Shown: positions 33,217 through 43,538, counted from the first letter of the stretch. The stretch: 64,000 nucleotides of DNA from Pseudomonas sp. GD03919 (GCF_029814935.1 NZ_CP104582.1:1116001-1180000); one strand, 5' to 3'. Notes: generated by a model from the sequence alone, not told the origin. Made by a program: numbers and translations.

Positions 33217-33812
33217 GAACCGCAGCGGACTATCACGACCACTTGCGCGCCCTGCTGCCGCCGGGGCCGGCCTGGGATGCCGACCTAGTGCCAGAAGTCG
33301 ACGCCGCCTTGCGCGGCCTGGCCCCCGAGCTGGCCCGCGCCGATTCGAGGTCGAGCGATCTGCTGAACGAAGCCGACCCGCTGACCCTGCACGAAATGCT
33401 GCCCGACTGGGAGCGCGTCATGCAGCTGCCCGACCCGTGCCTGGGTGAGTCGCCGACCCTCGACGACCGCAAAAAGGCGATGCGCAAGCGCCTTACCGGG
33501 CTGGGCGGGCAGTCGGCCGCTTTCTTCGAGCAGCTGGCCCGCGAACAGGGCTGCCCGAACGCCAAGGTGGTCGCCCATCGCGCGCCGCGCTTTGGTCGCG
33601 CTCGCTTCGGTCGCTCGCACTTCGGCACCTGGGCACAGCAACACATGTGGACGCTGTACGCCGGCGAGCGCCTGGCGGGCGGCCGCCGCTTCGGCGTCAG
33701 CTACTGGGGCGAGCGCTTCGGCGCCAACCCCGCGCAGGCGCTCGAATGCCTGGTTAGACGCGCCGCCCCGGCGCACACCCTTGAAAACATCCTGTACGAA
33801 GAGGCGCCCTGA
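33207..33812 (+). CDS. Baseplate/tail protein, Mu gp48 (YmfQ) family
   Basis: 201 residues. YHDHLRALLPPGPAWDADLV at the start and the Gly/Arg/Phe-rich repeats (FGRARFGRSHFGTW, RFGVSYWGERFG) match the YmfQ/DUF2313 family that links baseplate and fibres. TGATG overlap with the fibre gene. Confidence 0.9.
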   Translation: MAVRTAADYHDHLRALLPPGPAWDADLVPEVDAALRGLAPELARADSRSSDLLNEADPLTLHEMLPDWERVMQLPDPCLGESPTLDDRKKAMRKRLTGLGGQSAAFFEQLAREQGCPNAKVVAHRAPRFGRARFGRSHFGTWAQQHMWTLYAGERLAGGRRFGVSYWGERFGANPAQALECLVRRAAPAHTLENILYEEAP

Positions 33813-34426
33813 TGGATTACCCGAAGAGTGTGGCAGGCGTGGGCCTGGTCGACGGCAAGTTCGTTGACGAAGACCAAGTGAACGGAACCCTCGGTTCGCT
33901 GATACCGGCGCAGTGGGGTAACGATGTTACGGAAGAGATTCTGAATGTCGTGCGCGAGGTTGGCGACGTGCCTGCCGAGGCGACGAAAAACCAGCTGGTC
34001 GGAGCGATATGGAAGATGTTTCGCGCGCCCGCAGCGGCTGCTAGCGAGACGCTGCGCGGCGTGCTACGCGTGGGAACGCAGCAGGAGGTGTCCGCCGGGA
34101 CAGCTGATGATTTGGCCGTGACGCCGAAAAAGTTGCGTATGGGATTTGCGGTCATGCTTTCGGAGCATGGATATATTGCATTCCCGAGCTGGATGGGCGG
34201 GCTGATTATTCAGTGGGGGCTGTGTGCCGACAACACTGGCACAGTCGCAACGCATACGCTGCCTATCAAGTTTCCGAACGCGTTTTTTGGCGTCGTGATT
34301 TCGCAAAGCGGAACAGCAATAGCGCCCCGTCCGTTTGCTGCCGCTGCTTCCAACCTATCCCAGTTCACATACCTTACAACGTCTGGCGCAAGCCTCGGCT
34401 CTCGGTATATCGCGCTTGGGCGCTAA
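33812..34426 (+). CDS. Tail fibre protein, gp53-like C-terminus
   Basis: 204 residues, short for a fibre. The N-terminus attaches to the baseplate (GLVDGKFVDEDQVNGTLGSL); the C-terminal 70 residues (GYIAFPSWMGGLIIQWGLCA and NAFFGVVISQSGTAIAP) are the gp53-like receptor-tip domain. It determines host binding. AT content rises toward the 3' end, often seen where fibre tips are exchanged between phages. Confidence 0.88.
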   Translation: MDYPKSVAGVGLVDGKFVDEDQVNGTLGSLIPAQWGNDVTEEILNVVREVGDVPAEATKNQLVGAIWKMFRAPAAAASETLRGVLRVGTQQEVSAGTADDLAVTPKKLRMGFAVMLSEHGYIAFPSWMGGLIIQWGLCADNTGTVATHTLPIKFPNAFFGVVISQSGTAIAPRPFAAAASNLSQFTYLTTSGASLGSRYIALGR

Positions 34427-34437
34427 GGAGATTGTTT

Positions 34438-34926
34438 ATGTTCTATTCACCGAGCACTAACGCTTTTTATACCAGCGCTATCCATGCCGGTCGGATGCCA
34501 TCGGACGCCATAGAAATCACGTCTGCTTTGCATGCTGCGCTGATGTCCGGGCAGTCGGAAGGGAAGCAGATAGTGTGCGATGCAGAAGGGCAGCCGGCCC
34601 TGATCGACCCGCCGGCGCCTGAGCCGACACCCGAAGATATCGAGCGCGCCCTAACGGCCGTCCTGAACCACCACCTTGACGCGGTAGCAGGGGAGCGCCG
34701 CTACGATAGCCGCTTTACCTGTTCGCTGCGCGCGGGCTTTCCGGGGCCGTTTCAGGAAGAAGGCCAGGTGTTCGCCGCGTGGATGGATGCCTGCAACATG
34801 GCGGCCTATCAACTGATGGCCGAGGTAAAGGCCGGCAGCCGAAAGGTGCCGACCGAAGCCGAGCTGATTGCCGCCATGCCGGTGATCGAGTGGCCGCCGT
34901 CGCCCATTCCGGCGGGTGCCGCGTGA
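34438..34926 (+). CDS. Tail fibre assembly-type protein
   Basis: 162 residues from ATG 34438 with AAGGAG upstream. The opening (FYSPSTNAFYTSAIHAGRMP) and the EGKQIVCDAEGQPALIDPP stretch are typical of fibre assembly chaperones; the second half (LTAVLNHHLDAVAGERRYDS) is a helical DUF4376-like domain. Matches its place directly after the fibre. Confidence 0.85.
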   Translation: MFYSPSTNAFYTSAIHAGRMPSDAIEITSALHAALMSGQSEGKQIVCDAEGQPALIDPPAPEPTPEDIERALTAVLNHHLDAVAGERRYDSRFTCSLRAGFPGPFQEEGQVFAAWMDACNMAAYQLMAEVKAGSRKVPTEAELIAAMPVIEWPPSPIPAGAA

Positions 34927-35372
34927 TGGTGCGCCTTGCGCTGTTTGTCGGCGCCGGGCAGGTCGGCAACGCCCTGATTCGCTGGTGGACGAATGACCCC
35001 GCGTCGCATTGCGAACTGGTCGTCGACGGCTGGTGTTATTCCAGTTCGCTGATGGACGGCGGCGTGCGCCGCAAGCGCGTCGGCCCTGGCGCCGATGAAA
35101 TCAGCCTGACGCCTGACAAGTGGGTGCTGATCGAACTGCCCTGGGCGGATGCACAGCAGGTGCTGGCGTACTTCGAGCAAACCGAAGGCACCCCCTACGG
35201 CTGGGCGTCGTTGATCCTGTCGCAGCTGTTCAATCTGAACCGCCGCGTGGAGGGCAGTGAGTTCTGTTCCGAGTGGAGCGCCGCCGCCCTGGGGCTGCCC
35301 GCACCTTCAAGCCTGAACCCCGGCGCGTTGCGCGACTGGTGCACCTACCTCGGCGGGCACGCGCTCGCCTAG
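34926..35372 (+). CDS. Papain-like (NlpC/P60, YiiX-type) hydrolase, putative
   Basis: 148 residues from ATG 34926 (TGATG overlap). Permuted papain-like pattern: His in ASHCELVVDG early and Cys in FCSEWSAAAL late, joined by a hydrophobic helix (YGWASLILSQLFNL). Enzymes of this fold cut peptides or amides in cell walls or lipids. Its site between fibre assembly and lysis genes suggests cell-wall work at entry or exit. No signal peptide. Activity is inferred. Confidence 0.72.
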   Translation: MVRLALFVGAGQVGNALIRWWTNDPASHCELVVDGWCYSSSLMDGGVRRKRVGPGADEISLTPDKWVLIELPWADAQQVLAYFEQTEGTPYGWASLILSQLFNLNRRVEGSEFCSEWSAAALGLPAPSSLNPGALRDWCTYLGGHALA

Positions 35373-35397
35373 CTCCCCGCTGCACCCGCAAGCACCC

Positions 35398-35416
35398 GCC
35401 CCGTGCGGGGCTTTTT
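35398..35416 (+). terminator. Short hairpin with T tract
   Basis: GCCCC-GTGC-GGGGC followed by TTTTT, 25 bases after the hydrolase stop. It separates the fibre block from the membrane-protein and lysis genes. Confidence 0.6.
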
Positions 35417-35442
35417 CGTTTCTGACCCCGAGGAAATACCCG

Positions 35443-36069
35443 ATGCTGACCCATGTACTACGGGCGGCCCTGCAATGGGCCTGTCTGCTGCCGCTGCGTG
35501 TCCTGCTGATTCTGGCCGGGCTGTTCGTGGTGCCGCTCGCGCTGCCGTTTCGCCGCGTGCAGGGGCCGCCCGTGCCCTTCAGCCAGGCGCCCGGCGATTG
35601 GCTGCTGATCCTGCTGCCCGCGTGGGCCTGGCTGTGGAGCAACGACCGCGACGGCGCCGCCGGCGACAAGCGCGGCTGGTGGCACCTGAACGCGCCTTTC
35701 GGCCTGGGCGCCTTTCACTGGTTCTCGATGTTCTGGTGGCTGGCGATCCGCAACCCGGCGAACAACCCGCGTTTCTCGCCGCTGTTCGGCTGCCCCGTGA
35801 CCGAATGCGACTATCGCCACTGGGGCCAGGCCGAGGTCGAAGACGACCCCGGCAAGGGCGGCTGGCGTCTGCTGCTGGCCACGAACCGCAAGACCGGCCG
35901 CCGCTACTACGGGTTTTATTGGGTGTGGCAGTGGTCGGCCGCGCGTGCGGTGGTCGTGCAGCTGGGCTTCAAGCCTGAGCCCAGCGACTTCGCCGAAGAC
36001 TACAGCGCCGACCTGTCGCGACAGTGGAAGGGCTTCACCTTCGAAGTGAATCCCTGGAAGGAGATCTAG
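35443..36069 (+). CDS. Membrane protein of unknown function (208 aa)
   Basis: An N-terminal hydrophobic stretch (about residues 8-34, LQWACLLPLRVLLILAGLFV), a second segment (WLLILLPAWAWLW) and Trp-rich parts (RGWWHLNAPFGLGAFHWFSM) point to a membrane-associated protein. Similar proteins precede the lysozyme gene in other Pseudomonas phages as far as I recall. Function unknown. Confidence 0.7.
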   Translation: MLTHVLRAALQWACLLPLRVLLILAGLFVVPLALPFRRVQGPPVPFSQAPGDWLLILLPAWAWLWSNDRDGAAGDKRGWWHLNAPFGLGAFHWFSMFWWLAIRNPANNPRFSPLFGCPVTECDYRHWGQAEVEDDPGKGGWRLLLATNRKTGRRYYGFYWVWQWSAARAVVVQLGFKPEPSDFAEDYSADLSRQWKGFTFEVNPWKEI

Positions 36070-36071
36070 TT

Positions 36072-36557
36072 ATGGCGCGTATCACTGCCGACCAGGCGGG
36101 TGGCCAGAATGTGCTTGCATTCCTCGACATGCTCGCCTGGAGCGAGGGCACCGATCACCCTCGCCAGCGAACCCTCGATCAGGGGTATGACGTGATTGTT
36201 GGCGGCGAACTGTTCAAAGGCTATGCCGATCATCCGCGCCGGCTGGTGCCGCTACCTCGCCTCGGCATCAAGTCTACAGCGGCCGGCCGTTACCAGCTGT
36301 TATCGCGTTACTTCGATGCGTACAAGAAGCAACTCGGCTTGCCGGATTTCAGTCCGTCGAGCCAGGACAAGATCGCCCTGCAGCAGATCCGCGAGCGCCG
36401 CGCGCTGCCGGACATTCAGGCCGGGCGCATCCCCGAGGCCATCGAGAAGTGCCGCAACATTTGGGCAAGCCTGCCGGGCGCCGGGTACGGCCAGCACGAA
36501 CACAAGCTCGAAAGCCTGATCGCTCATTACCTTGCAGCCGGTGGGGTGCTCGCATGA
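36072..36557 (+). CDS. Lambda R-type endolysin (lytic transglycosylase)
   Basis: 161 residues, closely similar in layout to lambda R: FLDMLAWSEGTD with catalytic Glu25, GYDVIVGGELF, DHPRRLV, AAGRYQLLSRYFDAYKKQLG, CRNIWASLPGAGYGQ. It cleaves peptidoglycan glycan strands. No signal peptide, so it depends on the holin at 14597 to reach the wall. The start at 36072 gives the lambda R length. ATGA overlap with the spanin gene. Confidence 0.95.
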   Translation: MARITADQAGGQNVLAFLDMLAWSEGTDHPRQRTLDQGYDVIVGGELFKGYADHPRRLVPLPRLGIKSTAAGRYQLLSRYFDAYKKQLGLPDFSPSSQDKIALQQIRERRALPDIQAGRIPEAIEKCRNIWASLPGAGYGQHEHKLESLIAHYLAAGGVLA

Positions 36558-37033
36558 TTGCCGCCTTAGCTGATCGAGCGACCGTGCTGGGCATCGTCGC
36601 TGGGCTGGCCTTCCTGGCCGGCTGGAAGGTCAACGGCTGGCGGCTGGGCGAGGGGATCGCCCAGGGCCAGGTCGAGGCCGTCACCATCGTTCGCGTTATC
36701 GAGCGGCAACAACAGGGCGTCGCAGACGCAGAGGGGCAAAAGGGTCATGACCAACTTGAAGAGCTGCAGCGTCGTGCTGCTGATGCTGGGGCTGCTGCTG
36801 ACGGGCTGCGCAAACAAGCCAGCAGCCTGGCCACCCAGCTCGCTACCTGTAATGCCGGAACTGCCGGCGAGCGCGCGGCAAGGGAAGACGCCGCCGCAGT
36901 GTTCGTCCGGGTGCTTGGTGAGATGGAGTCAGAAGGGCGTGCAATGGCAGAAGCTGCTGACCGTGCCAGATCCGCAGGGCTTACCTGTGAGCGAGTCTAT
37001 GACGGAGTGAAAGCAGTAGCAGATCAAAAATGA
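36554..37033 (+). CDS. Rz: Inner-membrane spanin (Rz-like, DUF2514)
   Basis: 159 residues. N-terminal anchor about residues 7-25 (RATVLGIVAGLAFLAGW), then a long coiled coil (LEELQRRAADAGAAADGLRK). It joins the outer-membrane partner to fuse the two membranes at lysis. Begins at ATG 36554 overlapping the lysozyme stop. The outer-membrane partner is encoded inside it in another frame. Confidence 0.85.
   Translation: MIAALADRATVLGIVAGLAFLAGWKVNGWRLGEGIAQGQVEAVTIVRVIERQQQGVADAEGQKGHDQLEELQRRAADAGAAADGLRKQASSLATQLATCNAGTAGERAAREDAAAVFVRVLGEMESEGRAMAEAADRARSAGLTCERVYDGVKAVADQK
36747..37010 (+). CDS. Rz1: Outer-membrane spanin lipoprotein (Rz1-like), nested in Rz
   Basis: 87 residues in the +1 frame within Rz. 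A lipoprotein signal with lipobox LLLTGC puts the lipid on Cys21; the next part is proline-rich (PAAWPPSSLPVMPELP), typical of Rz1. Completely embedded overlap is the lambda arrangement. The C-terminal half is longer than in lambda Rz1. Confidence 0.85.
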   Translation: MTNLKSCSVVLLMLGLLLTGCANKPAAWPPSSLPVMPELPASARQGKTPPQCSSGCLVRWSQKGVQWQKLLTVPDPQGLPVSESMTE

Positions 37034-37080
37034 AAAGGCCCGGTGCCGTGGGGAGTCCCTGCGGTGCCGGGCCTTTTTTT
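37034..37080 (+). terminator. Terminator of late operon
   Basis: AAGGCCCGG and CCGGGCCTT pair across about 24 bases with an inner TGCCG/CGGTG extension, followed by seven T. It ends the late operon directly after the Rz stop. Confidence 0.85.
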
Positions 37081-37117
37081 GTGCCTGCGATTTGGCTGCT
37101 GACCGGCTGAAAAGTCG

Positions 37118-37136
37118 TTACGCCAAGATTACGCCA
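37118..37136 (+). repeat. Direct repeat TTACGCCA, candidate integrase arm sites
   Basis: TTACGCCA at 37118-37125 and again at 37129-37136, 11 bases apart, about one helical turn. They lie between the last phage gene and the tRNA, in the right attachment region. Arm-type sites of tyrosine recombinases often form such pairs. Confidence 0.5.
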
Positions 37137-37141
37137 GGCAT

Positions 37142-37171
37142 AAAAAAAGGCCTTGAAAATCAAGGCCTTTC
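37142..37171 (-). terminator. Terminator of tRNA-Leu gene
   Basis: AAAGGCCTTG-AAAAT-CAAGGCCTTT, ten pairs, followed on the minus strand by a run of T. Lies 11 bases beyond the tRNA 3' end. Confidence 0.8.
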
Positions 37172-37181
37172 GTTTGTTTCG

Positions 37182-37266
37182 TGGTGCCCCGGGGGAGACT
37201 CGAACTCCCACTCCTTTCGAAAACGGATTTTGAATCCGCCGCGTCTACCGATTCCGCCACCGGGGC
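37182..37266 (-). tRNA. tRNA-Leu (anticodon CAA)
   Basis: 85 bases including encoded CCA. Acceptor stem GCCCCGG/CCGGGGC, GGTAGAC in the D region, anticodon loop TTCAAAA with CAA at 37232-37230, a long variable arm as in class II tRNAs, and the TTCGAGT T-loop. Decodes UUG. Its 3' end faces the prophage and is the probable attachment target; the gene is intact, so the right-hand crossover restored it. Confidence 0.95.
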
Positions 37267-37437
37267 ACGATGGCGGCGAAGTATAGGGATGCGTCTGGCG
37301 CCGGTCAATCGGCGTTGCTGTTGTTCTCTGGTCAATGCTGAGTCCGTCTGCGTGCAAGCCGTTGTCATCGGGCGCGGCGGTGTTGTTACGGTTTGCCGGC
37401 CCTTGGCGGCGAGCGTGATGGCTATGGCCTGTAATTC

Positions 37438-38058
37438 ATGCTCGCACTGGATGAGCGCTTGCCAGAACAGTTGCAAGCCAGTCGTCCCTTGCCGCCGCTG
37501 CGCACGCAGAAGCTGTTTCGCGAGGGGGCGCTGCAGATTGAGTGTTGCGTGAGCAAGCACTGGCGCCGTGATGCCGGGCAGGGTGAGGTGTCGTTGTGGA
37601 CGGTGCCGGTGCTCGAGGCCGAGGAGATGCTGGTTTTCGCGCCAGGCAGGCGTTTTGCCTATCAACGGCTGCAGAATTTGCGTGGGCGTTCGATCGCGAC
37701 CGTGCGTGGTTATGGCTACGTCGGCAGTGAGTATTTCCAGCGTCACGATGGTGCCGATGTGCAGGCGCTGATTCACCTGGTCGCGCAGGGGCGTAGCGAG
37801 GTCGGCATTCTGGATCGTCTGGAATGGCGCTACCTGCAGCATGAGCATGCGATGTTGCAGGGGGCTCGTTGGCAGGTAGAGGAGGGGCCGACGATCAATC
37901 GCTCTCAGTTGCGTCTGCGCCTGCATCAGCAGCAGGCGAACAGGTTGGCGGCCTTTAATGCTGCGATCCGTTCTCTGCAGGCCGATGGCACCCTGGCGCG
38001 TATCGTTGCCCGCTATGCCCCGCAGGCTCACGTGGCCGGGCCAGTGGAAATCCGGTAA
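37438..38058 (+). CDS. Periplasmic substrate-binding protein remnant, N-terminally truncated
   Basis: 206 codons from ATG 37438. The readable part resembles the C-terminal two thirds of a family 3 solute-binding protein: [58 protein letters not shown]. No signal peptide remains. Immediately upstream in frame is TAA (37432-37434), and before it the same frame reads GGERDGYGL, as if the gene had once continued upward; further stops and frame changes follow toward the tRNA. So it is probably a decaying gene; damage near the prophage insertion is one explanation. Confidence 0.6.
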   Translation: MLALDERLPEQLQASRPLPPLRTQKLFREGALQIECCVSKHWRRDAGQGEVSLWTVPVLEAEEMLVFAPGRRFAYQRLQNLRGRSIATVRGYGYVGSEYFQRHDGADVQALIHLVAQGRSEVGILDRLEWRYLQHEHAMLQGARWQVEEGPTINRSQLRLRLHQQQANRLAAFNAAIRSLQADGTLARIVARYAPQAHVAGPVEIR

Positions 38059-38093
38059 GCTCTGCGACCCTGCAAAAATGCCCCCTCCGAATC

Positions 38094-40273
<2,180 letters not shown>

Positions 40274-40313
40274 TTCCCGAACGATTCAAGATCTTTTCCA
40301 TTAGGAGTGATAC

Positions 40314-40643
40314 ATGAGCTTTTTCATCCCCGCCGCTTACGCTGACACCGCGGCTGCTGGCCCTGCCGGCAGCGGTTTCGAGTGGGTTTTCCTGATCGGC
40401 TTTCTGGTCATCTTCTATCTGATGATCTGGCGTCCGCAGGCCAAACGCGCCAAGGAACACAAGAACCTGCTCGCCAGCCTGCAGAAGGGCGACGAAGTGG
40501 TCACCAGCGGCGGTATCGCTGGCAAGGTGTCCAAGGTTGCCGACGATTTCGTGGTGATCGAAGTGTCCGACAGCGTCGAACTGAAATTCCAGAAGCAGGC
40601 CATCGCCGCCACTCTGCCCAAGGGCACGCTGAAAGCCATCTGA
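40314..40643 (+). CDS. yajC: Preprotein translocase subunit YajC
   Basis: 109 residues with one membrane helix (about residues 20-40, FEWVFLIGFLVIFYLMIW) followed by the conserved RPQAKRAKEH and KGDEVVTSGGIAGKV stretches. Associates with SecDF and the translocon. TAGGAGTG supports the ATG. Gene order yajC-secD-secF is standard. Confidence 0.96.
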   Translation: MSFFIPAAYADTAAAGPAGSGFEWVFLIGFLVIFYLMIWRPQAKRAKEHKNLLASLQKGDEVVTSGGIAGKVSKVADDFVVIEVSDSVELKFQKQAIAATLPKGTLKAI

Positions 40644-40668
40644 TTCGGTTCTCGGTTTTTCCATTCCA

Positions 40669-40689
40669 CGGGGCGCTTTTAGCGCCCCG
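40669..40689 (+). other. Hairpin between yajC and secD
   Basis: GGGGCGC-TTTTA-GCGCCCC without a T tract, 24 bases before the secD start. May set the secD level relative to yajC or protect RNA; not a typical terminator. Confidence 0.5.
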
Positions 40690-40712
40690 CGTCATAAGCG
40701 GGCGGCTCGTTC

Positions 40713-42581
40713 ATGCTCAATAAATACCCTCTGTGGAAGTACCTGCTGATTTTGTCCGTTCTGGCAATCGGCCTGGTGTACTCCATTCCCAACCTTTATC
40801 CAGACGATCCTGCCATACAGATCAGCGGCGCCAGCTCGGCGCTGAGCATCGAGCAGGCGGATGTCGACCGTGCCAGCAAAGCGCTGCAGGACGCCGGTAT
40901 TGCCGTCAAGGCTGCCAGCATCGACGAGCGTGGCCGCGCTGGCCTGATTCGTCTGACCAAGCAGGATGACCAGTTGCCGGCCAAGGACATCGTCCGCCGT
41001 GCGCTGGGCGATGATTACGTCGTGGCGCTGAACCTGGCGCAAACCACCCCCGACTGGCTGCGTAGCCTGGGTGCGAGCCCGATGAAGCTCGGCCTGGATC
41101 TGTCTGGTGGTGTGCACTTCCTGCTGGAAGTCGACATGGACAAGGCGCTGGATGTGCGCCGCAAGGTTTATGAAGGTGAGATCAAGAGCCTGCTGCGCAA
41201 GGAGCGTATTCGCTACCGCAGCATGCCGGAAAGCAATGGCCGGATTCAGCTCGGCTTTGCCGACAGCGACACGCTGGACAAGGCGCAGCGCCTGATTCGC
41301 AAGGATTACAGCGATTTCGAACTGACCACTGTCGAGCGTGGCGGCCAGCATATTCTGCAGCTGGGTCTGACTCAGGCGAAGATCGCCGAGATTCGTGAGT
41401 ACTCCATTCGCCAGAACCTCACCACTGTACGCAATCGCGTTAATGAACTGGGCGTGGCCGAGCCGCTGGTGCAGCGCCAGGGTGCCAACCGTATCGTGGT
41501 GGAGCTGCCGGGTGTGCAGGACACTGCCGAGGCCAAGCGTATTCTCGGCAAGACCGCCAGCCTGGAGTTCCGTCTGCAGGCCGACCCCAATGCGCCGCGT
41601 GGCGCCACCGAGACCTTCAGCTTCCGTGAGGAAGGTCGTCCGCCGGTACAGCTGGAGCGTGAGCTGATCATCACTGGCGATCATGTGACCGACGCCCAGG
41701 CCAGTTTTGACGAGAATGGTCGCCCGCAGGTGAACATTCGCCTCGACGGTCACGGCGGCGAGCTGATGAACCGCGCCACCCGCAACAACGTCGGCCGCAG
41801 CATGGCGGTGATCTTCATCGAGCAGAAGCCGGTCACCCGCTACGTGCGTCAGACTATCGACGGCGTCGAGCAGGAAGTTGCCATTTCTTCCTTCGTGGAA
41901 GAGAAGAAGATCATCAGCCTGGCGACCATCCAGTCACCACTGGGCAGCCAGTTCCGCATCACCGGCCTGAACGGCCAGGGCGAGTCGTCAGAGCTGGCGC
42001 TGCTGCTGCGTGCCGGTGGTCTGGCGGCACCGATGTACTTCGCTGAAGAACGCACCATCGGTCCGAGCCTGGGGGCCGAGAACATTGCCAAAGGTATCGC
42101 CTCCACCGAGTGGGCGATGATCTTCGTGTCCCTGTTCATCATCGCCATCTATCGCTTCTTCGGTGTGCTGGCGACCGTTGCCCTGGCGTTCAACCTGGTG
42201 CTGCTGGTCGGTCTGATGTCTGCCATTGGCGCGACCCTGACCCTGCCGGGTATCGCCGGTATCGTGCTGACCCTGGGTATGGCGGTAGACGCCAACGTAC
42301 TGATTTTCTCGCGGATACGCGAGGAGCTGGCCAATGGACTGCCGGTGCAGCGTGCCCTGCACGAGGGCTTCGATCGTGCCTATTCGGCGATTCTGGACAG
42401 TAACCTGACCACCTTGTTGGTGGGCGGCATCCTATTCGCCATGGGGACCGGTCCGGTGAAGGGCTTCGCGGTAACGCTGTCGCTGGGCATCATTACGTCG
42501 ATGTTCACCGCCATCATGTTCACCCGTGGTCTGGTCAACCTGATCTTCGGTGGCCGTAACTTCAAGAAGCTGTGGATCTGA
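40713..42581 (+). CDS. secD: Protein translocase subunit SecD
   Basis: 622 residues. N-terminal membrane helix at about 8-25, large periplasmic part with LGLDLSGGVHFLLEVDMD, LTTVRNRVNELGVAEPLVQR and the ARIVVELPG-type segment, then five membrane helices starting near 455 (EWAMIFVSLFIIAIYRFFGV) with GMAVDANVLIFSRIREE. With SecF it uses the proton gradient to pull proteins through SecYEG. Confidence 0.97.
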   Translation: MLNKYPLWKYLLILSVLAIGLVYSIPNLYPDDPAIQISGASSALSIEQADVDRASKALQDAGIAVKAASIDERGRAGLIRLTKQDDQLPAKDIVRRALGDDYVVALNLAQTTPDWLRSLGASPMKLGLDLSGGVHFLLEVDMDKALDVRRKVYEGEIKSLLRKERIRYRSMPESNGRIQLGFADSDTLDKAQRLIRKDYSDFELTTVERGGQHILQLGLTQAKIAEIREYSIRQNLTTVRNRVNELGVAEPLVQRQGANRIVVELPGVQDTAEAKRILGKTASLEFRLQADPNAPRGATETFSFREEGRPPVQLERELIITGDHVTDAQASFDENGRPQVNIRLDGHGGELMNRATRNNVGRSMAVIFIEQKPVTRYVRQTIDGVEQEVAISSFVEEKKIISLATIQSPLGSQFRITGLNGQGESSELALLLRAGGLAAPMYFAEERTIGPSLGAENIAKGIASTEWAMIFVSLFIIAIYRFFGVLATVALAFNLVLLVGLMSAIGATLTLPGIAGIVLTLGMAVDANVLIFSRIREELANGLPVQRALHEGFDRAYSAILDSNLTTLLVGGILFAMGTGPVKGFAVTLSLGIITSMFTAIMFTRGLVNLIFGGRNFKKLWI

Positions 42582-42590
42582 GGTGCAGCC

Positions 42591-43508
42591 ATGATCAAGT
42601 CAACCATTCGTTTCATGGCGGTCCGCAATATCGCCTTCTCCATTACGGTCGTGCTGACGCTGATTGGTCTCGGCGCGCTGTTTACCAAGGGGCTTAATTT
42701 CGGCCTGGATTTCACCGGTGGCACCCTGATCGAGTTGCAGTACGAGCAGCCGGCCAACCTAGAGCTGATCAAGGCCGAGTTGAGCCAGGCCGGTTATACC
42801 GACGCCGTGGTGCAAAGCTTTGGCGCCAGCACGGATGTACTGGTGCGTCTGGCTGGCGATTCCCCTGATCTGGGTAATGAGGTCGCGGCTGCGCTGCGCA
42901 AGGTCGACGAGGCAGCGCGCTTCGAGGTCAAGCGCGTCGAGTTCGTCGGCCCGCAGGTGGGTGAAGAGCTGCGTGACCAGGGCGGTATCGCCATGCTCCT
43001 GGCGTTAGGCGGGATCATGCTCTACCTGGCGTTTCGCTTTCAGTGGAAGTTTGGTGTCGGTGCCATCGCATCCTTGGTGCACGACGTGATCATCACCTTG
43101 GGTGTGCTGGCGTTCTTCCAGATTCCATTCGACCTGACGGTGCTGGCGGCGGTGCTGGCGATGATCGGTTATTCGCTCAACGACACCATCATCATCTACG
43201 ACCGGATTCGTGAGAACTTCCGTGTAATGCGCAAGACCTCGCTGATCGAGAACATCGACGTTTCGATCACTCAGACCCTTCTGCGTACCATCGCCACCTC
43301 GCTGTCCACTGCGCTGGCCTTGTTGGCACTGCTGTTCTTCGGTGGTGACGTACTGGCGGCCTTCGCGCTGACCCTGTTGGTCGGTGTGGTAGTCGGTACC
43401 TATTCCTCGGTCTATATCGGCGCCACGGCACTGGTGTGGTTGAAACTCAGCGTCGAAGATCTGATTCCGCCAGTGGCTGAAGCCGAGGCGGACGACGGTC
43501 GCCCCTGA
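42591..43508 (+). CDS. secF: Protein translocase subunit SecF
   Basis: 305 residues, six membrane helices. FGLDFTGGTLIELQYEQP near the N-terminus, then YLAFRFQWKFGVGAI, GYSLNDTIIIYDRIRENFR and SLSTALALLALLFFGGDVLA. Starts ten bases after the secD stop. Confidence 0.97.
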   Translation: MIKSTIRFMAVRNIAFSITVVLTLIGLGALFTKGLNFGLDFTGGTLIELQYEQPANLELIKAELSQAGYTDAVVQSFGASTDVLVRLAGDSPDLGNEVAAALRKVDEAARFEVKRVEFVGPQVGEELRDQGGIAMLLALGGIMLYLAFRFQWKFGVGAIASLVHDVIITLGVLAFFQIPFDLTVLAAVLAMIGYSLNDTIIIYDRIRENFRVMRKTSLIENIDVSITQTLLRTIATSLSTALALLALLFFGGDVLAAFALTLLVGVVVGTYSSVYIGATALVWLKLSVEDLIPPVAEAEADDGRP

Positions 43509-43538
43509 TGGTGTGATTGACTTCATGAAACTCAGCGA

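Noticed and set aside
37092..37286. 64-codon frame crossing the tRNA-Leu gene
   Set aside because: Reads through the terminator and the complement of the tRNA. The frame probably follows from the attachment region and is not a protein gene.
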